Counted from the first letter of the stretch, positions 34,759 to 45,900 are shown. The stretch is 64,000 nt of DNA from Absidia repens (GCA_002105175.1 MCGE01000029.1:248001-312000); one strand, 5' to 3'. A program made the numbers and translations. Notes: generated from the letters alone by a model not told the origin.

Positions 34759-36155
34759 ATGAATTACAAACACTTCTTCTTTACCACATTACTTTTTGCT
34801 TTAGGTAAGTCCATTTTGAACATAAAGATGGGTGGAATTCGGGATTGTGTTTCATATCAGTCTACCAGAAACAAGTCATATATGCTCGTGTTACTCATAT
34901 TCACTTTTCTATTTTTATATCTACCCTTCCTTCCTCTTATCTGCGATTCTCTTCATTCTTCCTTTCCCTTTACCGACCCATCTCAACAACTTCGCTTTAT
35001 ACTCCTCCCTCTTTCTCTCTCTTCGAACTTCGAACTTGCCGTTTTTATTTATTTATTATTATGTGGCGATATCAATGACAAATTCCAGTGCTGAGCGTAT
35101 TTGCAGCACCTTTGCAAGATGTTTCAGTGACGTCGGTAGATTTGGCCGAAGAAAGTCTCAGCAACAAAGGTGACGAACATCTTTTTGTGACCGTTACCCG
35201 TGTGGATGATCTTATCGATGATGATGGTTCCATTTTGGCCGAACGTGTGATGGCTGTTAGGGTTACGTTTGATGTTGCCGAAAACCAGGTAAGTTTTATT
35301 TCAACCCCCCCCCCTTCCCTGTTTACTTTTGGATGGGAAAAAAAACAGACTTCCAAATATTGACGACTTCCTTTTCCCTTTTTTCTTCTTCTCTGCATGT
35401 AGCTTCGTTGTAATGGTGTCCCTGTTGCTATTGGTGTGTCGAACATTCAAGTCGAAGCTCAAATGGCGTCGGATCCTACTAAATTATCGATTGAATCGGC
35501 TGAAGATATGGCTTTACTCCAAGACAGCTTTGATATCGGATTGGCTACTGTCGAAGTGACGGCGACTTTGATGGATGAAATGACCACTGAAGAAGGGTTG
35601 ACTTTCCGCCGCATTGCTGTCCAAGAAAAGATCACCGAAATCAATCACGAAAAGGTGGTGCAAACTGAAGCTGGGCAACAAGTATTGGATATCTTTGACA
35701 ACGGACATTTGAATCGATGGGCAGTGGATCCCGTCACTGGATTCTTATTGCCTGATAACGACGGTGATCACCAAATCGGCCAACAAGAACAACAAGATGC
35801 TGCTAATGATGCTTCTATTCCATGGATGATGAACAATGGTGGTGACAATGGCTCTGGTTGTGCTGATTTATTGGACCCCATGGTGCAATGGTGGAATAAT
35901 CAATCTTCCTTGGTTCGAGGTACCATCACTGGTGCTTTGTGCGCCTTCCTTTTTGCCGTTGCTCTCTTTGTCCGTCACCTGATTGTATCCGCCAACTCGG
36001 CCTATGACGCTTTGCCTGCTTATCTCCATCACAGCAATGATGAAAATACCAATCAAGAAACGATCTGGGAAGATGAACAAAAGAACACGGCTCCTCCTTC
36101 TTATGAACACCCTGTTGAAGTCAAGGATGATGAAAAGCAACCCTTCTTGGCCTGA
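34759..36155 (+). CDS. Type I single-pass membrane protein of unknown function
   Basis: Three exons (34759-34804, 35089-35288, 35403-36155) give 332 residues. The signal peptide is split by the first, 284-base intron: NYKHFFFTTLLFALG + VLSVFAAPLQD. The luminal/extracellular part is acidic, with predicted beta structure (HLFVTVTRVDDLIDDDGSIL, then ALLQDSFDIGLATVEVTATL) and two Cys. A hydrophobic helix (GTITGALCAFLFAVALFVRH) lies near residues 260-280. The cytoplasmic tail carries a PPSYEHP motif of PPxY type, which could recruit a WW-domain ubiquitin ligase such as Rsp5. No known domain was recognised. Confidence 0.7.
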
Positions 36156-37383
36156 ATACCTCTAGTTTAGTATCTACCTTGTATCTCTCTCCCTTCTTTC
36201 TCCTGCCTTTTTTTTTATTTTTATTATTCATTATTCTTTGAATATGTTTATTGTTTGACTCCACGTCTTCCCCTCCCCTCCCCCCCTTTTTTTTACTTGT
36301 TCCATACACTTTTAGGGTTTCTTTTTATCAACTATAGGATGAATAAAATAGGAGAATTGTCTTTTTTTTTTTATGCCTTCAATACATGTTGTGCCAAATC
36401 GGTTGTATTATTATTGAAAATGATGCTTGTTATGCAAAGAATGTTGTACCTGGATTTAAGGATGGGGTTTTATATTTATCTTTTATTTTGGGTGAGGCAT
36501 TTATTCAGGCTTATGTAGGTTTGAAAAGATGGTGCTCGAGAGATGTTGGATATGCATTTTTTGTGCAACTGACACTGTTTCGTGATCAAACCTCTCAAAA
36601 ATACAATGTCAATATTTGTACGAGCCTTCTCTGTTTGACGATTAGTCACATATCCCTGCTCCCTGTTACTAACTACCTTATTACCACCATTATCAAAAAC
36701 ATGACTAGTAGGAGGATGAATATCAGCAATGGGATTATTATGAACAATAGGAGTATCTATCAGAAATAATATACCTAGATACAGAAACTGCAGTGGGCTA
36801 TCTTTTGTAAAATAGATATTGATTGAATTGTTCAGTGAAGGTGTCAGAAAATTGAACGTTTATTAACAGTACCTTATCAAATATTCATCTTGAAAGACTT
36901 ATTATGAAAGATTTAACGTAGATATACGGTAGACACATATGTCATAATATCAGTACTGTCCTGCTCCCGAAGATAACACAAAGGTGCTTGCAGTCGGAGA
37001 GTGAATAATTTTTCGGCTTTTCTTTTTCCATTTTTTCTTTTTGGCTTGTCTTTTCCTTCCTGTAAATTGATCGTATCAATAATTGCCATCAGAATCAACC
37101 TCAAGTAACATATACATGTGCTTGTGTAAGCTATATACACTACTTCATTTTTAAACAGAAAGGGGCCAAAATTGTACTAACATCGTTTTCTCTCTCATTG
37201 CTCTTAATCTTTCGAGGATCAAAGTGGTTAGATGTCAAGTATATAAAAATACTGTTTTGGAAATACGCATATTTTTATCTGACTGGAACATATTCGTCTT
37301 TTATAGGTTCCTATGGAGTAGAGCGCTATTTCCTGGAAACTCTAGCATGTATATGCCAACGTGCTGGCCCCGCCTTTTGAACA
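36156..37383. other. Intergenic spacer
   Basis: The 3' flank of the membrane protein gene, then AT-rich DNA. ORFs here lack coding character. Confidence 0.45.
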
Positions 37384-37790
37384 ATCTCGAACCAAGTTCT
37401 AGCACGTGGTAAATTTAGTAGAAACACACACACACACACAATACTCACACCAAATGGTTCATTTTGATATTCTATAGATATTCTATAGTAAAAATTTTGG
37501 CAAGTGGCGATGCCAGACTGGAAAGCGATGACGATTTTGGATATGTAAGTTAAAAAAGATCACGCATGTTTTCACTGTGTTGAAAAAATAGTTTTAATAA
37601 TACCTTTTTTTATTACAGCATTGTACATGTGGTTTTAAAAATAACAAACGAATACAACATTATCACACCACCGAAAATTATTCAACACCAACCAACAATT
37701 ATATGCAAGACTCCTACCTGGAAAGTCAACTCTCTCACCATTTGATACTCCGCTTGCTTGAACTTGATCATTTAAGGTTGGTTTTTCTCC
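37384..37790 (+). pseudogene. Exon-like remnant or unresolved gene
   Basis: Two consecutive exon-like pieces fit well: VKILASGDARLESDDDFGY (about 37490-37544, ending at GTAAGTT) and, after an ACAG acceptor near 37618, HCTCGFKNNKRIQHYHTTEN followed by YLESQLSHHLILRLLELDHL up to about 37774. An upstream piece near 37384-37410 could provide ISNQVLAR with a GTAAAT donor. I cannot find a start codon in frame or a downstream exon, because the next gene begins at 37908. It is either a decayed gene or exons of a gene whose ends I miss. Confidence 0.35.
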
Positions 37791-37907
37791 CTCTTTCTCT
37801 TTTTTTTTTTTTTTTTTCTTCATTATCTTTTAAAAAAGCACCCCACTTTTTTTTTTTCTTTTACTATCTTTTGTTTACTCATTTAATTTTTTCTTTTAAT
37901 CTCTATA

Positions 37908-39352
37908 ATGTCTACCGAACAACAAGCAGCTGCTGGAACTGAGCCTACTGAAGTCAAGCCTGTGCCTCCTCTTACTCAAGGTCAAGATACAAGCGCCGCT
38001 AGTGCAAATCCTGTGGTCGCGACAGCTGCCGAAACGCCTGCTGCTGATGCTACTGCTGCCACTACTACTGGTGAACAATCGCAAGAAGAAGCCAATGCTA
38101 CCGCTACACCATCCTCACCCAAACATGGTTCCAACTTACTGGCAAACTTCCCCAATTTTTTGAAAAAGACGTTTGAAAAGAAACATGAAGAACCAACCGA
38201 AGCAGGTGACCAAGCTGTGACTGAAACCTCTGATGAAGCTGCTGCCACATCTCCTCCCAATCAGGACAAATCAGAAAAGCGCCTGTCTCGCACCCTCATG
38301 GATATGCTTCACAAGGTATATTATTACTTAAAAAAGAACAAAAAAAAAAAAAGAGATAACAGACATACACCCATTACTCATTATTACCATCCTTTTTATA
38401 TTTCATTTTATATTTATAGACAAAAGCAAAACCTGACAGTCCATCTGAACCTGCTGCTGTTTCCACCAGTAATGAAGCTGATGCCAGTGCTGGCGTATTG
38501 TCTGAAGGTAAACAAACAAAAAAAAAAAACAAACCGATAGGATGATCCGGGAACCGTCATATATTGATTGTTTCTGTTTTTGGTATGTATGAATAAATAA
38601 TAGAACAAACAGAAGGCGAACAATCTGCTGAACGTGAAGTGCCTACTTCTAGCGCCCCATCCTCTCCCAAGGAGCCTATTATTGATCATCTTCGAAAATT
38701 CTTCGCCAAGAAACCTGCTGATACAACTACTAGTGCTGCTGCTGCCGATTCTACTACCACACCAACACCTGCTGCTGATGCTGATGCTGCTGCTGCTACC
38801 CATGACAATGACGCTGTTGTTGACGAAAGTGATCATCCGACCGTGCCAACAGATCAACCTGCAACAACCGAAGGTAAATAAAAAAAAAACAATAAAGTTT
38901 TGATTTTCTTTTTTTGGTCTAGAGTTACAGTTTAGGAGGGAAAAAAAAACGAGAGGGGAACGGAGTGTGGGATGTCAGGAATAAGGGATCATGTACTTAC
39001 CTTTTTTTTTTTTTTTTTTTTTTTTGCTGAAAAAAAAAAAAACCTGTTGGACATAGAATCAAAACCCACTTCGCTTTCTCGACGGTTCAGTAAAATGGCC
39101 CAAAACTTGACGACGCGAATTAAAGAAACCAACAAAAAACCCGCTACAACAAAGAGCTCATCTGGTGAAGCTGCTGCTGCTACAGCGGATGAAACTGTAC
39201 CTGAAGCTGGGGCTGCTACCACCACGACGACTGCGGATGCCGAAGCACCAACAACAACAACTACAACAACAGCAAATCCTGCTCCTCCTGCTACTCTCCC
39301 TGAATCAGTATCTAATAATGGGAATGGCTTGCCAGTGCCTGCTTCTGCTTGA
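37908..39352 (+). CDS. Disordered Ala/Thr-rich protein with repeated basic helical modules
   Basis: Four exons (37908-38315, 38420-38507, 38604-38873, 39057-39352) give 353 residues. Most of it is Ala/Thr/Pro/Glu-rich and disordered. Short basic, potentially amphipathic modules recur: SNLLANFPNFLKKTFEKK, then KRLSRTLMDMLHKTKAKP, then EPIIDHLRKFFAKKPAD, then SLSRRFSKMAQNLTTRIKET. Two are preceded by SSPK, possible phosphosites. Such helices might bind membranes or acidic partners, but that is inference. All introns have GT-AG ends and matching phases, and the start follows a T-rich leader. No family recognised. Confidence 0.65.
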
Positions 39353-40232
39353 TGATGATGATGATGACCTTTTTGATTTCATTTCGATGGAGACACTTCA
39401 TGCTTTTTTTTTTTTCCCTTTTCCCCTCCCTCCCTCCCCTCTTTAGCTTTTACTTGATTTCTTATCCCCGACATGTGATTACTCTTATTCTTTTATTATT
39501 CTTATAATCCTATCCTTTTTTATTTTATTTTATTCCTTCCTACCCCCTATTCTTTTTTTTTCTTTTATTTTTACAAACTAGTATTATTCCTTATTGATTA
39601 TAATGACATTTTGAAATAAAGCAGATCTGCCTTTTTTTTTTTTTTGATTTGATGTTGATGATGTTTTGAAGATAGGGTTGATTTTTTTTTTTTTTTATTG
39701 ACTGCATAATAGAGATGGTATCCAGACTATTTTATAAAAAAAAAAAAAAAAAAAAAAAAAGAGGCAGGAGAAAAACTCCTGATTGTAGTTATAAAAAAGA
39801 GTGGTGTTTTATGTTTGGTATGGTGATGCTTTTCGATGGCAAAAAGGTGCCATTGTGATGTGATTATGTGTGAGTATAAGGGACATACATATTGTTGATA
39901 AGGTGACGAGCGTATGATGCGGTCTTAGGGATGCATTGTGTGAGAACTTTGATTGATTTACATTGTGTTTGCGAGGGTTTGGATGTAAAATGTTACATAT
40001 TCTCTTTGTTCTCCGTTTTCCAATGGGAGAGTAAAAGCAAATCTTTCTTTTTCAAGCATAAAAAGTAAGGGAGAAATGGATGACAGTGAGCTTTTTTTTT
40101 TTTAGGACAAGGGATGTTCTTTAAAAAATGCTATTTTTAAAAAAGACAATGACACACGCACACACATACATAATGCACTCACACAAACAAAAAGGTGACA
40201 TAGGATATATCAAAAAAGAAAGTGTTTCTTTT

Positions 40233-40269
<37 letters not shown>

Positions 40270-40360
40270 CAAGACATATAATATACAGTGAATGATAAAA
40301 AAACAAAAAAGAATAATATCAATGGAAATGCACTATCTACACTAACTATAACTAGTATTT
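39353..40360. other. Intergenic spacer between convergent genes
   Basis: A TGAAATAAAG polyadenylation-like signal lies near 39610. Long A/T runs occur at about 39736-39760 and 40240-40266, with a short CA-rich stretch near 40150. Nothing coding. Confidence 0.5.
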
Positions 40361-42491
40361 TTACATTCTATCTAAAGGTCGAATTCCCAGCAGCGTTAAA
40401 CCATTTCGTAGAGTAGTCCTCGCCGCCCAAAACATCAGCATTCTAGCTTCCGCCAATGCAGGATCCATATCTTTCACCCGGAGAGTATGACTAGCCAAAC
40501 TTGTTGCGTGAGATAACTTGAAGAGATAATTGACAATGGTACATGGTTCCAAGGTATTGAATGAGTTTTGCACCACTTCTGGCCAGTACGAAATTGTTTG
40601 GACCAATTCAAATGCTTCTTGTTCCTTTAGGAGACTATAGTCGCAGTCTTTCGTCATTGTCACATCGGCTTTTCGTTCAATTCTACCAAAGAAAAAAAAA
40701 TCAGTCAGCTTTTTTTTTTCCTATATAATTTTGTTAATGTTGTGATGGAACTCTACTTTACCCACAAGCCCGTGCGTGAGCATACTGTAACAAAACGCCC
40801 GTATCGCCTCGTGCATCCGTCATTCGATCCCAAGCAAAGCTATAGTTTTTGGTTCGTTTGGATTTCATGTCTTGAATGAAGATGGCGCTGATCCCCAATT
40901 GATCGGCAATGAATCCCATATCGCTGTTTTCCTTGCTACCATCCGCCATGCCTTTATCATCATCATGATCATCATCCATCGTCGTGAGGTTGTCCTTGTT
41001 ATCCTTCGTATGCATGTAGTCCAAGATGTTGGATTGTGCCGTATCGAGAATATCCTGTAAAACACCGCCGTGCCTTGTCGAGTGGACATGCCATTGATCC
41101 GACCAAAATTGGCGTGCATGAACTGATCGATCGGTTGATCCGTCATGAGCGAAGCGCATGCAAAGAGTTGAGCAAAGTAACCTTGTTGTTCCGTACCGAC
41201 TACATAGATGGACTTGTCAGCAGCGTACTTGTCCTTGCGCATCAACACACTGGCCAAGTCGCGTGTCATATAGAGAGAGGTACCATCCGCACGTTGAATC
41301 AGGACAGGATCCATCCCAAAGCTAGTCAAATCCACCGCCAGTGCTCCATCTTCCATTTCCATCAGCAACTTCTTGGATTTCAGTACATTGTACACCTTGG
41401 GAATATAGTCGCTGACCTGTGATTCGCCAGAATACACTTCAAATGCAATGTTCAATCGATGGTAGATCGTTTCGTAAGAAGAAATGCTGAGGTCTCGGAA
41501 TCGTTGCCATTGTGCCAATGCATCCTTGTCACCTAATACATAAAGATAGCGTTTAGTTTCACAGTGTTATTTTTTTATTTTGCTAAGCTGCTGCTGCATA
41601 CACTACTTTATACCTTGTTCCATGCTTTTAAAGTAGTTGTTAGCTTTTTGGTGTAAAGAAGGGTCGAGTTCTGCGTCTTGATTGATTTTCACATAGACTT
41701 GATAAAGGTGATGAATAGGATCCACTTTCAAAAGTTGTTCGTCGCCATATTTTTCAAATCCAACAGCAAGTAGACCTAATGTATAAAAAGGAAGACATTA
41801 ACGCACTGAAGAGGGGGAGGTGTTGGATAATGAAAGACGAAAACAACAAAAAAAAAAAGTCTTTACCATATTGTTTTCCCCAATCACCAAAATAATTGAT
41901 GCCAATCACTTGATATCCCATGATTTGATGGATCCGCTTGATAAAGTTGCCAATAATGGTACTGCGCAAGTGGCCGGCGTGGAATGGTTTGGCGATATTG
42001 GGTGAGCTGTAATCAATCGTGACCGTTGGCTGTTTTTCACCGAAACGTTCCCGAATATGAGCCCATCCATAGCGATCTTGTTCTTCATAGACTTGTTGTA
42101 ATATCGACTTTGTGAATGGGGTTTGTTGAAGATGAAAATGTAAATTGGGTCCTACTGCACTGACACGCTCGATGTTGTCGGTAGGTTGAATCTATCATTT
42201 CAATGGAGAGAAACGAAATCCAAAAGAAGACATATATTAGCAACGCTGTTTTCGTATGTTTCATATATATATATTTACCTTGGCTGCTATTTCTTGACAC
42301 CACACGTTCGGTTTTTGCTGGATTTTGGGATCAGGACCATGGGTAGAGAGAAGTTTGGGAATAGATAAAACAAACTGCCCTTCCTTTTGTCGTTTCGGTA
42401 CACGAAGTAAAGATAGTAATTGTGGTTCTTTGCAAGAGGTATACGGTAGTAGATAATTAGCAATGGCTTTTTTGAAACAGAGGACACCCAT
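40361..42491 (-). CDS. Arginyl-tRNA synthetase (apparent frameshift in exon 4)
   Basis: Five exons (42491-42279, 42191-41867, 41775-41614, 41532-40762, 40682-40361) encode about 597 residues of a class I synthetase charging tRNA-Arg. The N-terminal domain is short. The HIGH-type motif lies in DYSSPNIAKPFHAGHLRSTI, with GINYFGDWGKQYG after it. The KMSKS-type loop is GRINGMSTRQGTA. The anticodon-binding part ends in LLGIRPLDRM, the typical ArgRS C-terminus. A hydrophilic, Asp-rich insertion (TTMDDDHDDDKGMADGSKEN) follows the KMSKS loop. Right after GMSTRQGTAVF the frame changes: the T4 run (A4 on plus at 41059-41062) needs one more base to continue into LQDILDTAQSNI. Without it the frame soon becomes nonsense. 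I chose the ATG at 42491 (MGVLCFKKAIANYL) because it follows a T-rich leader and precedes the first conserved block; an ORF upstream (MFAVETIM, 42673) does not splice in frame. Confidence 0.9.
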
Positions 42492-42798
42492 TTGCCCTGT
42501 GTAAAAAAAAAAAAAAGGAAATTCAAGAAGTTGGAGCAAAGAAAAAAAAAAAATGAGAGAGAAAGTACAGGGTTCACCCTAAAAAATAAAAACTCTGGAG
42601 CGGCTTTTGAAATGTGATTTCTCACTGACAGCGGTATTGTTCCTGAAACCATAATTGTTTCCACGGCAAACATGGTTACCCGAAATAGCTTTTATTATAA
42701 CTTTGTAATATTTAGCATACTGTAATATATGTATCGTATTATATCATGTCATTGATGTATTTTTTATCGTAATAATTGGGTATATCATTTCCTTTGGT

Positions 42799-42960
42799 TC
42801 AACACACTGCACAAGAGTTGACCTTTTGATTCAACCACTGTCTTGTACAATAGGGATCCATATTAACGATAGCTGGAATAAGGATAGGCCTTGGAAACAA
42901 TACTTTTCTGGAATACATTAACTTTTGGCTGTGAAATATTGTATCGGACTTCTTAGACAT
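42799..42960 (-). CDS. Short ORF ending in a CaaX-like motif (53 aa)
   Basis: A single uninterrupted frame, MSKKSDTIFHSQKLMYSRKV, then LFPRPILIPAIVNMDPYCTR, ending NSCAVC. It starts after a pyrimidine-rich stretch, like many starts here, and ends in CAVC, which could be a prenylation box. It is basic and has a Pro-rich hydrophobic middle. No family recognised. At this length a chance ORF is possible. Confidence 0.3.
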   Translation of the reverse strand: MSKKSDTIFHSQKLMYSRKVLFPRPILIPAIVNMDPYCTRQWLNQKVNSCAVC

Positions 42961-43559
42961 CATTTATTTTGGGTGGGGGGAAAGAAAGTGAAGTGGATTT
43001 CATATGATGACGAACCGCCCTTTATATATGTAACAGCTATCGCTTTGCACTATTAATATGAAAGATAGAGTATACTCTAGGAGAGTATTCCATCTTTTAA
43101 ATTCAGAGTATCGGGATTGGTATTGAGAGTATTAGAAGGCTAGATATGACCAAGGAAACCTGACCTTTTAATGACATTTCAATCGGTGAATTGGTGCTCA
43201 ATAGGGGGGGGGTCTAAAAGATGTATAAAGTCCTTCTACAGCATGAATCATGTATATTGGGCAAAAAAGTAAAAAAAAATAATCAATACTGTCCAAAGAG
43301 TAGTGCGATTGACTTCAATATTATTTCTTCCAAGAAAATATTTCGAATTAAATATTTAAATTATCAATATTTTTCAAGATGAAAGATAATGAAAAAGCAA
43401 ACATATTTTGTATATACTAACAATTCCCATTTCACCCCAGTACCGTCGTTCAATGGATACCTAAATACTGGCAAAACACAATAAAAATAATAAAACGTCT
43501 GATGATATACTTCACCAGACACAGCCTCCGAAAGCAACACACCCCAAAAACACACTACA
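42961..43559. other. Spacer at the edge of a repeat-rich block
   Basis: AT-rich. A nearly repeated AGAGTATACTCTAGGAGAGT palindrome-like stretch occurs near 43067-43088. Nothing coding. Confidence 0.45.
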
Positions 43560-43860
43560 AAGGATCTACTGGAGGTAGCATGAGTGAAACTATTAGGGAT
43601 GTAAAAAGCAATCTACTCTAATCTAAAACTACAATTGTAAACATTGTTTTTATATTGTTTAAGACACACAAGGCATGAAAGGCTATAAAATGGATATCTT
43701 GTTATTAACGGGTAACAACTGTCAATACTAATCTAAATGGCTGATGGTCAAACGGGATCATTTGCTAAAGGCATGAAGCAAACTAATCAGACATTGTTCA
43801 TTGAATCAAGTAAATGGAAAACATATTTTATTGAACAGTATTAAATATAAAGTGTCATCA
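43560..43860 (-). repeat. Dispersed repeat family, copy 6 (subrepeats only, minus orientation)
   Basis: It contains AGGCATGAA words and ACTAATCTAAATGGCTGATG, followed by TTCATTGAATCAAGTAAATG and ACATATTTTATTGAACAGTA. These match the subrepeat part of the copies at 22430 and 24930. The core is missing here. Confidence 0.55.
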
Positions 43861-44089
43861 GATTTTTAAAGCCCAGCTAACTTACTAGTGCTAAAACGGT
43901 GTTGCTTTTTGCCGCCTTTCTACCCAATCCCACCCCTCTATTTCTCTTTTCCACCAATCAATTCTTCCTGTTTTCTCCTTCTTCCAAGTTAGCTCTGAGA
44001 ATAAAACTGCTAAATTAGAGGACATTATTACTCCTGCACCCTACTGAGGCACAATCACCCAGAACGATTTATTTGTAAATCATGGAAAA

Positions 44090-44960
44090 TATCAGTTTTC
44101 GCTGAAAATGAGCTGAGGCACTATATAACCGACTTCGGTATGATATGCAGAGGACCCAATAAACTGAATACTCTATACTTTTTTCACACAAGCACATACC
44201 CATTCTTTTTCTCTGCCAAAATATATACACTATACATTCCTGATCTACGAAACATGGTTCACACCGTATCTTCAATGTTTCTATATTGATTCCAGGTCGA
44301 TTTGAGTAAAAATTTGAAATGGGTGTCATTTTTCGCTGAAGATGAATTGTAGTTACACAAACATTACTTTCCCCACCATTGCTACTCTACATAACCACCT
44401 AGGTATGAAATACAGATGGGCTAACAAACTAAATATTCTGTAGTGCATTTTTTCTTACACAAACACATGGCTATTTTTTTTTTCTACGTTCAAATATATA
44501 CATGAGGTGATGGACAAAGTCATCTTAATATCCCGCACATTTTCTTTCCACGCACTCAAACACACCAATTTATTTCTATGTCCATGTATACCCATTCGTC
44601 AATACAAACAATTTAAACTTATAACAAATAAACTAACGATAAAAAGAGACAAGTGTATTTTATTTGGATGAAGTTAAAAACTATGACAAACTAGCACTAA
44701 ACTAAATTATTGGTGGTTCAGTTATAACTATGGTGAAGCTAATCTAATGAGTGGATCCAAATCTTGAATCCAAAATGAAAGGGTTTCCCCATGCATGTTT
44801 GTATTGCATTTTTCAAAATGCCCCTGATTCACGTTCTAATTCTAATCCAAGATCACAGCACATTGAAGAATTAATGGAGAAAGGAAATAAAAATAAAAAA
44901 ATGAAAAAAGCGAAAAGACAAAAATAAATAAAAAAAATAAAGCGTAAGCGGAGTGTAAAT
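44090..44960 (-). repeat. Dispersed repeat family, copy 7 (minus orientation)
   Basis: It carries the core ATGAAAGGGTTTCCCCATGC near 44776 and TTTTTCAAAATGCCCCTGAT after it. The outer part contains two related blocks with TTTTTTCACACAAGCACAT (44180) and TTTTTTCTTACACAAACACA (44449), each preceded by TTTTCGCTGAA(A/G)ATGA. The block resembles 7330-7720, so copies 1 and 7 share a longer form of the element. Confidence 0.7.
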
Positions 44961-44997
44961 GATGCCACCGTCCATATAGTCGGGCGATTGCCTCTTT

Positions 44998-45374
44998 TTT
45001 TCACCATCCAAAAGCCAAAAAAAAAAAAAAAAAACAAGTCCTGACTGAGCGCTGAGCAACGACGGATGGGCCCCAAGGGGCTGCCCTCCATAGTGCGAAA
45101 TTGCGAAGTCGTTCAACTGCCTTTTTTTTTAACCATACAAAAGAAAAAAAAAACGAAGTCCTGACTGAGCGCTGAGCAACGACGGATGGGCCCCAAGGGG
45201 CTGCCCACCATAGTGCGAAATGGCGAAGTCGTTCAACTGCTTTTTTTTTCACCATACAAAAAAAAAAAAAATACCCAAGTCCTGACTGAGCGCTGAGCAA
45301 CGACGGATGGGCCCCAAGGGGCTGCCCTCCATAGTGCGAAATGGCGAAGTCATCCAACTGCTCTTTTTTCACCA
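44998..45374. repeat. Three tandem copies of a ~120-bp element
   Basis: The core AAGTCCTGACTGAGCGCTGA recurs at about 45036, 45156 and 45277. Each copy runs from an oligo-A stretch through the core and a GC-rich hairpin (GGGCCCCAAGGGGCTGCCC) to CAACTGC and an oligo-T stretch, then CACCATACA before the next unit. Copies differ at only a few bases outside the homopolymers. AACGAC before and GTCGTT after the hairpin can also pair, and the flanking A and T runs could extend the stem. An oligo-T after the core on the plus strand would fit a Pol III terminator. On the minus strand the units translate as ISHYGGQPLGAHPSLLSAQS, which I do not regard as a gene. Confidence 0.85.
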
Positions 45375-45474
45375 CGCTTTTTCTTTTTTAGTACTCTAAT
45401 AACCTTCTCTATCCTAACACATTACAGATGACACTTTTTGTAAAACATTGAGTAGCACTCTATCAGACAAACTG

Positions 45475-45900
45475 TATAATATTTTATTCAGGCAGTAGTT
45501 GTTTTATAATTTGGGCGATTAGGGTGGTGGGGGGTGAGTGGTGTGTGGCGGGGGGCCGAGCAGGGGCGAGGCGGGGGGAGGGGGGCTGGTTCAGATGTAG
45601 ATACAAACTATGGACAAAATAACACGAAACTAAGCTAATGAAGACCTACAAAAAGTCAACTAATGGTGGATACCAAATCCTGAATCCAAAATGAAAGGGT
45701 TTCCCATGCATCTTGTAATCCCTGAGCCGAAACCCCTTCTAAACTAGTCCTCATACTATTCTAAGTCCAAGATAATACCATAAAAGTTGAATAATGAAGA
45801 AAAAAGGAAGAGAAAAAAAATCAAAAAGAAAGAGCCGAAAAAATAAAGTAGGCGGGAGTGAGAAACCAAATATTTTCACGTGGGCGGGACGTGAAATATT
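45475..45900 (-). repeat. Dispersed repeat family, copy 8 (minus orientation, interrupted)
   Basis: The core ATGAAAGGGTTTCCCATGCA is near 45688 and the CACGTGGGCGGGAC end near 45879. The TATTTTATTCAG / ATGTAGATACAAACTATGGA junction, continuous in other copies, is split here by a G-rich insertion (45492-45594). Confidence 0.75.
45492..45594. mobile_element. G-rich ~100-bp insertion inside a repeat copy
   Basis: The insertion is flanked by TTCAG direct repeats (45487-45491 and 45590-45594). Removing one flank restores the continuous sequence seen in other family members. The inserted DNA is strongly G-rich on the plus strand (runs of 4-7 G between 45525 and 45585), quite unlike the AT-rich surroundings. 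It has no coding capacity and no inverted terminal repeat that I can see. Confidence 0.5.

Noticed and set aside
42287..42673. Longer ArgRS start at 42673 (MFAVETIM)
   Set aside because: Its only donors give a phase that does not enter the conserved ArgRS frame at 42491; the later ATG fits the leader style of this genome.
44871..45375. Minus-strand ORFs over the tandem 120-bp units with repeated peptide ISHYGGQPLGAHPSLLSA
   Set aside because: Open frame results from unit length and A/T runs translated as Phe/Lys; frames switch between units, so it is not a convincing protein.
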